A DNA stretch of 8,328 bases from Candidatus Dormiibacterota bacterium (GTDB lineage Bacteria > Chloroflexota > Dormibacteria > Dormibacterales > Dormibacteraceae): the NCBI GenBank assembly GCA_003151665.1, contig PLYD01000070.1, positions 3,634 to 11,961 of the forward strand. The letters are read 5' to 3'. Under the pieces are notes generated by a model. That model saw nothing but the letters and a program-made list of their open reading frames with translations, made no database searches and was not told the DNA's origin. The translations under genes and the position numbers were made by a program. This document shows, piece by piece, positions 5,284-8,328 of the stretch. The stretch's first letter is position 1. The number at the start of each line of letters is the position of its first letter.

Positions 5284-6306
5284 TCAGTCCTTCTTTTTAT
5301 AGTTTTTCTTGTAGTACTCCCAGTACTCGCCCGACTTCAACGGTCGCCACCACTCCTCGTGCTCTCGATACCAGTCGGCCGTCTTGAGCAGGCCATCGCG
5401 AAAATCCACCACCGGCTCCCAGCCCAGCTGGGTGATCCGGGTCATGTCGACGGCGTACCGGTAATCGTGTCCAGGGCGGTCGACGACGTACTCGATAAGG
5501 CTGTGCGGCTTGCCCAGGATGTCGAGCACCGCGTCGGCCACCTGTCTCCCGCTCGACTCGCGGCCGGTGCCGATGTTGTAGGCGCCACCTGACAGGGGCG
5601 CCTCGTGCAACACCAGGTCGATCGCCCGGCAGTGGTCTTCCACGTAGACGTAGTCCCGCACCGCGGTGCCCTCACCGTAAAGGGGCAATCGAAGGTCGTC
5701 GATCGCGTTGGTGACGAGAACCGGGATCAGCTTCTCGGGATACTGATACGGCCCGTAGGTGTTGGATCCCCGGGTGACAAGCAGCGGGAGGCCGAAGCTC
5801 GCCGCGTACGCATGCGCGATGTGCTCGCCTCCGGCTTTGGAGGCCGAGTACGGGCTGCGTGGCCGGAATGGGTCGTCCTCTTTGGAGCGTCCTTCCATGA
5901 CCTCGCCGTACACCTCGTCGGTGCTGACCAGCAGGAACACCTCGTGGCGGAACTCACGCGCCGCCTCACACAGGACCGCTGTCCCGCGAACGTCGGTCTC
6001 GATGAAGTTGAACGGGTCCATCAACGAGCGATCGACATGTGTCTCGGCGGCAAAGTTGACTATGCCGTCGACCTCTTTCGCCAGGCTTCTCACGACCTTC
6101 TCGTCGCATATATCGCCCTGGACGAACCGGTAGCCGGGCTGTCCTTCGAACTCGGCAAGGTTGGCCAGGTTCCCTGCGTAGGTGAGCTTGTCAAGCACGG
6201 TGATCTCGACATCCGGCCTCGTCGCGCGCAGGAGGCGCACGAAGTTGGAGCCGATGAAACCGGCGGCCCCCGCGATGAGGAGGCGCTTCGGCGATCGGAC
6301 GCTCAT
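5284..6306 (-). CDS. rmlB: dTDP-glucose 4,6-dehydratase
   Basis: RmlB converts dTDP-D-glucose to dTDP-4-keto-6-deoxy-D-glucose, the second step of dTDP-L-rhamnose synthesis, using tightly bound NAD+ in the cytoplasm. The 340-residue protein has GAAGFIG (residues 13-19), the diagnostic dehydratase triad Thr129-Asp130-Glu131 in STDEVYGEV, and catalytic Tyr153/Lys157 in SPYSASK. RGSNTYGPYQYPEKLIP and GEGTAVRDYVYVEDH are also typical of RmlB. The C-terminus ends in a Lys/Tyr-rich tail (YYKKNYKKKD). The frame stays open upstream to 6435, but that part lies inside rmlC and has no homology; ATG 6306 sits in an ATGA overlap with the rmlC stop, indicating translational coupling. It is the last gene of rmlA-rmlC-rmlB. 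Its stop is 16 nt from that of the convergent membrane-protein gene. Assignment is firm at family level. Confidence 0.95.
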   Translation of the reverse strand: MSVRSPKRLLIAGAAGFIGSNFVRLLRATRPDVEITVLDKLTYAGNLANLAEFEGQPGYRFVQGDICDEKVVRSLAKEVDGIVNFAAETHVDRSLMDPFNFIETDVRGTAVLCEAAREFRHEVFLLVSTDEVYGEVMEGRSKEDDPFRPRSPYSASKAGGEHIAHAYAASFGLPLLVTRGSNTYGPYQYPEKLIPVLVTNAIDDLRLPLYGEGTAVRDYVYVEDHCRAIDLVLHEAPLSGGAYNIGTGRESSGRQVADAVLDILGKPHSLIEYVVDRPGHDYRYAVDMTRITQLGWEPVVDFRDGLLKTADWYREHEEWWRPLKSGEYWEYYKKNYKKKD

Positions 6307-6758
6307 TTGATGGCGGGGCCTGCGGTCCAGTCGTAGCCGATCGAGGGGTCGTCGTGTGGAATCCGGCCCTCGTCCGCGGGGTCGTAAACGCTCGACGTGA
6401 CGTACAGCATGTGGCTCAGCTCGAGCGCACGGCACCCGTGAGCTACGCCCGGTGGGATCTTGAGACAGGTCGCATTCAGATCACCCATCAGCAGCTCCAT
6501 CAGCTGGCCTTTGGTCGGCGATCCCTCACGCGTGTCGTAAAGCGCGACCTTCAGGGACCCGATGACGTACCACCAATCAGTCTGCTTCTGATGTATGTGC
6601 CAGGCCTTCGTGGCGCCTGCATACATCAGCGAATGGCTCCACTGGCCAAAGTGGTCGAAGAAACCGTCTGACTCGCGAATGACCTCGCGAAAAAATCCCC
6701 GCTCATCGGCGTGGGTGACGAGCTGCTTGACGACGACACCGTCGATCACTGATCCCAC
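6303..6758 (-). CDS. rmlC: dTDP-4-dehydrorhamnose 3,5-epimerase family protein (short RmlC-like cupin)
   Basis: RmlC epimerises C3 and C5 of dTDP-4-keto-6-deoxyglucose to give dTDP-4-keto-L-rhamnose. This 151-residue cupin is shorter than classical RmlC (about 180-200). The family marks are DERGFFRE (residues 18-25), the cupin strand with His54 in KAWHIHQ, DTREGSPT (75-82), IPPGVAHG (101-108) and HDDPSIGYDW (135-144). His54 and an Asp at 136-137 match the family's catalytic His-Asp pair by eye. The usual RGLHYQ is KAWHIH and the following segment is QTDWWYVI, so the sugar or phosphate contacts differ. The GTG start is 1 nt past the rmlA stop, with GGGAG 7 nt upstream. The 3' end overlaps the rmlB start by 4 nt. 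The flanking genes strongly support rhamnose-type chemistry, but a related 4-keto-sugar isomerase or epimerase is possible. Confidence 0.82.
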   Translation of the reverse strand: MGSVIDGVVVKQLVTHADERGFFREVIRESDGFFDHFGQWSHSLMYAGATKAWHIHQKQTDWWYVIGSLKVALYDTREGSPTKGQLMELLMGDLNATCLKIPPGVAHGCRALELSHMLYVTSSVYDPADEGRIPHDDPSIGYDWTAGPAIK

Positions 6759-6759
6759 A

Positions 6760-7506
6760 TCATCTCTCCCGGTTCACACCGTTGGCGCGAACAAAGTCCT
6801 GGACCTGGTAGTACGCCTGCATCGACTCGCCGGCGTCTCCCCAGAAGCCCTCGACGATGTCGTATTCGATCAGGCCGTGGTCGAGATACCAGTTGTTCAC
6901 GTCGGTGATCTCGAGCTCGCCGCGGCCGGATGGTTTCAGCTCGGAGAGCACGCGCCATACGGTCTCGTCATAGAAGTAGACGCCGGTCACCGCGAACTCG
7001 CTGGGAGGCTCATCCGGCTTCTCGACTATGCGCTGGATGCGCCGCGCGCCGTTCAGATGAGCCACCCCGAGGTGTCGCAGGTGCTCCCTGTCGGCCTCGT
7101 GAGTGAGGACGACCCGGGCTCCCTTCGGCTGCTTCACAAAAGCCTCGACGCAGGCTCGGAGCGACCACTCGAAGATGTTGTCGCCGAGCATGACCATCAC
7201 GCGATCGCCGTCGATGAATCTCTCGGCGAGGCTGAGCGCCTCGGCGATCCCGCCGGGTTTTTCCTGGTATGCGTAGAAGAGCCTGTCGATGCCGAACTCG
7301 TTGCCGTTGCCAAGCAGGCGCAGGAACTCTCCCGCGTGCGTGCCCCCGGTGACGAGCATCATCTCCGAGACCCCTGCTCTGACCATGGCTTCGATCGCGT
7401 AGCTGATCATCGGCCGGTCGTACAGAGGCAGCAGGTGCTTGTTGGTGATCAGCGTGAGGGGATGGAGCCGGCTGCCAGTTCCGCCCGCGAGAATTACGCC
7501 CTTCAC
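6760..7506 (-). CDS. rmlA: Glucose-1-phosphate thymidylyltransferase, short form
   Basis: RmlA joins glucose-1-phosphate and dTTP to make dTDP-glucose and pyrophosphate, the entry step to dTDP-rhamnose and other deoxysugars. The N-terminal nucleotidyltransferase motif GGTGSRLHPLT (residues 8-18) with Lys23 in TNKHLLP binds the nucleotide and phosphates. Further marks are GGIAEALSLAE, the metal-site LGDN (Asp109), EKPDEPPSE (from Glu162), RGELEITDVNNWYL and WGDAGES (Asp224). At 248 residues it matches the short RmlA-like class and lacks the C-terminal extension of the roughly 290-residue enterobacterial form. The start is GTG; MKGVILAGG is the conserved N-terminus, which fixes it. No Shine-Dalgarno is evident, but TAGAAT lies 10 nt upstream. 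It leads the rmlA-rmlC-rmlB operon and is divergent from dinB. A uridylyl- or other nucleotidyl-transferase cannot be fully excluded, but the neighbours favour RmlA. Confidence 0.92.
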   Translation of the reverse strand: MKGVILAGGTGSRLHPLTLITNKHLLPLYDRPMISYAIEAMVRAGVSEMMLVTGGTHAGEFLRLLGNGNEFGIDRLFYAYQEKPGGIAEALSLAERFIDGDRVMVMLGDNIFEWSLRACVEAFVKQPKGARVVLTHEADREHLRHLGVAHLNGARRIQRIVEKPDEPPSEFAVTGVYFYDETVWRVLSELKPSGRGELEITDVNNWYLDHGLIEYDIVEGFWGDAGESMQAYYQVQDFVRANGVNRER

Positions 7507-7516
7507 TGCCTTGGGG

Positions 7517-7522
7517 ATTCTA
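7517..7522 (-). promoter_or_regulatory. Candidate -10 box TAGAAT for the rmlACB operon
   Basis: The minus strand reads TAGAAT, one mismatch from TATAAT and a full TANNNT match, ending 10 nt before the GTG at 7506. It is the best -10 in the window and implies a leader of only about 0-4 nt. A weak -35-like GTTTCC lies 16 bp upstream (7539-7544). Confidence 0.5.
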
Positions 7523-7601
7523 CTGGTGGTACTCGATCGGAAACTGGCGACTCTACTCTTGGCAGGCTAGACGCCACAAGGAGCGCACTAAACGGAAGTA
7601 A

Positions 7602-7619
7602 GCCACAAGTTGTTGTGGC
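7602..7619. promoter_or_regulatory. GCCACAA-N4-TTGTGGC dyad upstream of dinB, candidate operator
   Basis: GCCACAA (7602-7608) and TTGTGGC (7613-7619) are perfect inverted arms around GTTG. The spacing matches the layout of many LexA-type operators (arms with N4), but the arm sequence is not any SOS box I know. A lone half-site GCCACAAG recurs at 7573-7580, 29 bp upstream. The dyad ends 20 nt before the dinB ATG, so it could also form an RNA hairpin near the ribosome site. Confidence 0.45.
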
Positions 7620-7639
7620 AGACTGGCCGGGACACCCAG

Positions 7640-8328
7640 ATGCCCCGACCCGAGAATTGGCCGCGAACCATCCTCCACGTTGATCTCGACGCCTTCTACA
7701 CCTCGGTCCACCAGCGAGACGACATCAAGCTCCGCGGGATACCGGTGGCGGTGGCTGGGCGCTCGCGCCGGGCAGTGGTCATGGGCGCTTCGTATGAAGC
7801 GCGTGCGTTTGGGGTCAGCTCGGCGATGCCGCTACACCAGGCGCTGCAGCTGTGTCCTCAGCTCATGGTGGTCAATCCCGACGGCGCTCGTTATCGGGAG
7901 GCGAGCCGGCTCACCCACCAGATCTTTCGCCGGTTCACCTCGCCGGAGCTGGTCGAGGGCGTGGCTTTGGATGAGGCCTACCTCGACGTGACTGCGCGAA
8001 CGCGGCACGGCACCTCGACTCCTGACGAGGTCGCACGTCGGATCAAGTTCCAGATCCATACGGAGGTCGGCCTGACGGCATCCGTTGGCGCCGCGACGTC
8101 AAAGCTCGTGGCCAAGGTTGCAAGCGGCACCAGGAAGCCGGACGGCCTGGTGCTCGTGCAGCCGGGCACGGAAGCCGATTTCCTCGCCCCCCTCCCCATC
8201 GGCGCAATTCCCGGTCTGGGCCCCAAAACTGAAGAGAGGCTGCATGCCATGGGCGTGAGAACCGTCGGCGAGCTCGCAACGTATGAGACGCAGCGCCTGG
8301 TTCAGTCGCTGGGAGTTGGCGGTGCCGT
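7640..8328 (+). CDS. dinB: DNA polymerase IV (Y-family, DinB), C-terminus cut by window edge
   Basis: DinB is an error-prone translesion polymerase that copies past damaged bases in the cytoplasm and is often induced by DNA damage. The 229 codons present cover the palm, fingers and start of the thumb. ILHVDLDAFYTSV holds catalytic Asp15 and the aromatic steric-gate position Tyr20. ASYEARAFGV (residues 50-59) carries the incoming-nucleotide Tyr/Arg pair. VALDEAYLD holds catalytic Asp111 and Glu112; the common Ser before this motif is Ala109. TASVGAATSKLVAKVASGTRKPDGL (126 onward) and the helix-hairpin-helix IPGLGPKTEERL (about 190-201) follow. A full protein has about 350-420 residues, so the little-finger domain and any beta-clamp motif are off the window. 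ATG 7640 is preceded by GGGA at 7 nt. The gene is divergent from rmlA and has no metabolic link to the sugar genes. Confidence 0.93.
   Translation, partial: MPRPENWPRTILHVDLDAFYTSVHQRDDIKLRGIPVAVAGRSRRAVVMGASYEARAFGVSSAMPLHQALQLCPQLMVVNPDGARYREASRLTHQIFRRFTSPELVEGVALDEAYLDVTARTRHGTSTPDEVARRIKFQIHTEVGLTASVGAATSKLVAKVASGTRKPDGLVLVQPGTEADFLAPLPIGAIPGLGPKTEERLHAMGVRTVGELATYETQRLVQSLGVGGA

Noticed and set aside
5313..5327. AGTACT-CCC-AGTACT repeat and palindrome.
   Set aside because: It falls in the rmlB coding end and follows from the EYWEYY residues; no sign of a separate function.
6307..6435. Upstream extension of the rmlB frame to 6435.
   Set aside because: The extra 43 residues overlap rmlC in another frame and look like shadow sequence; ATG 6306 in the ATGA overlap gives the standard RmlB N-terminus.
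5605..7683. Long plus-strand open frames (5605-6336, 6595-7683) opposite the rml operon.
   Set aside because: The minus-strand genes have full catalytic motifs and matched family lengths; long antisense frames are expected in high-GC coding DNA.
1..8328. Defence system, CRISPR array, mobile element, tRNA or rRNA in the window.
   Set aside because: No repeat-spacer pattern, transposase or integrase motif, terminal repeats or RNA-gene signature was seen; coding density is explained by sugar metabolism, one membrane protein and dinB.

Overview
This is a high-GC bacterial window (about 60-65% GC by eye) filled mostly by a cell-surface glycan locus, with a DNA-repair polymerase gene cut off by the right edge. 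I found no phage, transposon, CRISPR, rRNA or tRNA signatures. The taxon cannot be fixed from the sequence. High GC, GTG and TTG starts, -10 boxes placed directly before start codons, and a protein tail with small WWDGT motifs (similar to DUF2510-type tails) fit Actinomycetota, Chloroflexota or the uncultured soil lineage Dormibacterota. That placement is a low-confidence inference.

Layout, left to right. (1) Bases 1-1022, minus strand: a GT4-family glycosyltransferase whose C-terminus is missing. It is absent from any start-to-stop ORF list because it runs off the edge. (2) 1023-1142: a divergent promoter region with two strong hairpins on the glycosyltransferase side. (3) 1143-4148, plus strand: a three-gene cassette of nucleotide-sugar dehydrogenase, extended-SDR epimerase/dehydratase and GT2 glycosyltransferase. 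A 13-bp-arm hairpin and a candidate promoter separate the first two genes; the last two overlap by 37 nt. (4) 4260-5267, plus strand: a single-pass membrane protein of unknown function with a signal peptide, an exported domain, one membrane helix and a cytoplasmic tail carrying two 26-residue-spaced WWDGT motifs. (5) 5284-7506, minus strand: a tight rmlA-rmlC-rmlB operon converging on the membrane-protein gene with only 16 nt between stop codons. (6) 7507-7639: a second divergent intergenic region with a 7-bp dyad. (7) 7640 to the right edge, plus strand: dinB (DNA polymerase IV), C-terminally truncated.

Working together, RmlA, RmlB and RmlC would turn glucose-1-phosphate and dTTP into dTDP-4-keto-L-rhamnose. 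RmlD is not in the window, so dTDP-L-rhamnose synthesis would need a reductase elsewhere. The plus-strand cassette would make a nucleotide-linked uronic acid or a derivative, and the GT2 and GT4 enzymes would transfer sugars to a lipid carrier or growing glycan. The exact sugars and the final polymer cannot be read from the sequence.

I see no clear new defence or mobile system. The observations most worth checking are the recurrent leaderless-type promoters, the structured leader of the GT4 gene, the tandem-motif membrane protein, the dinB dyad, and the divergent motifs in the GT2 and RmlC proteins.
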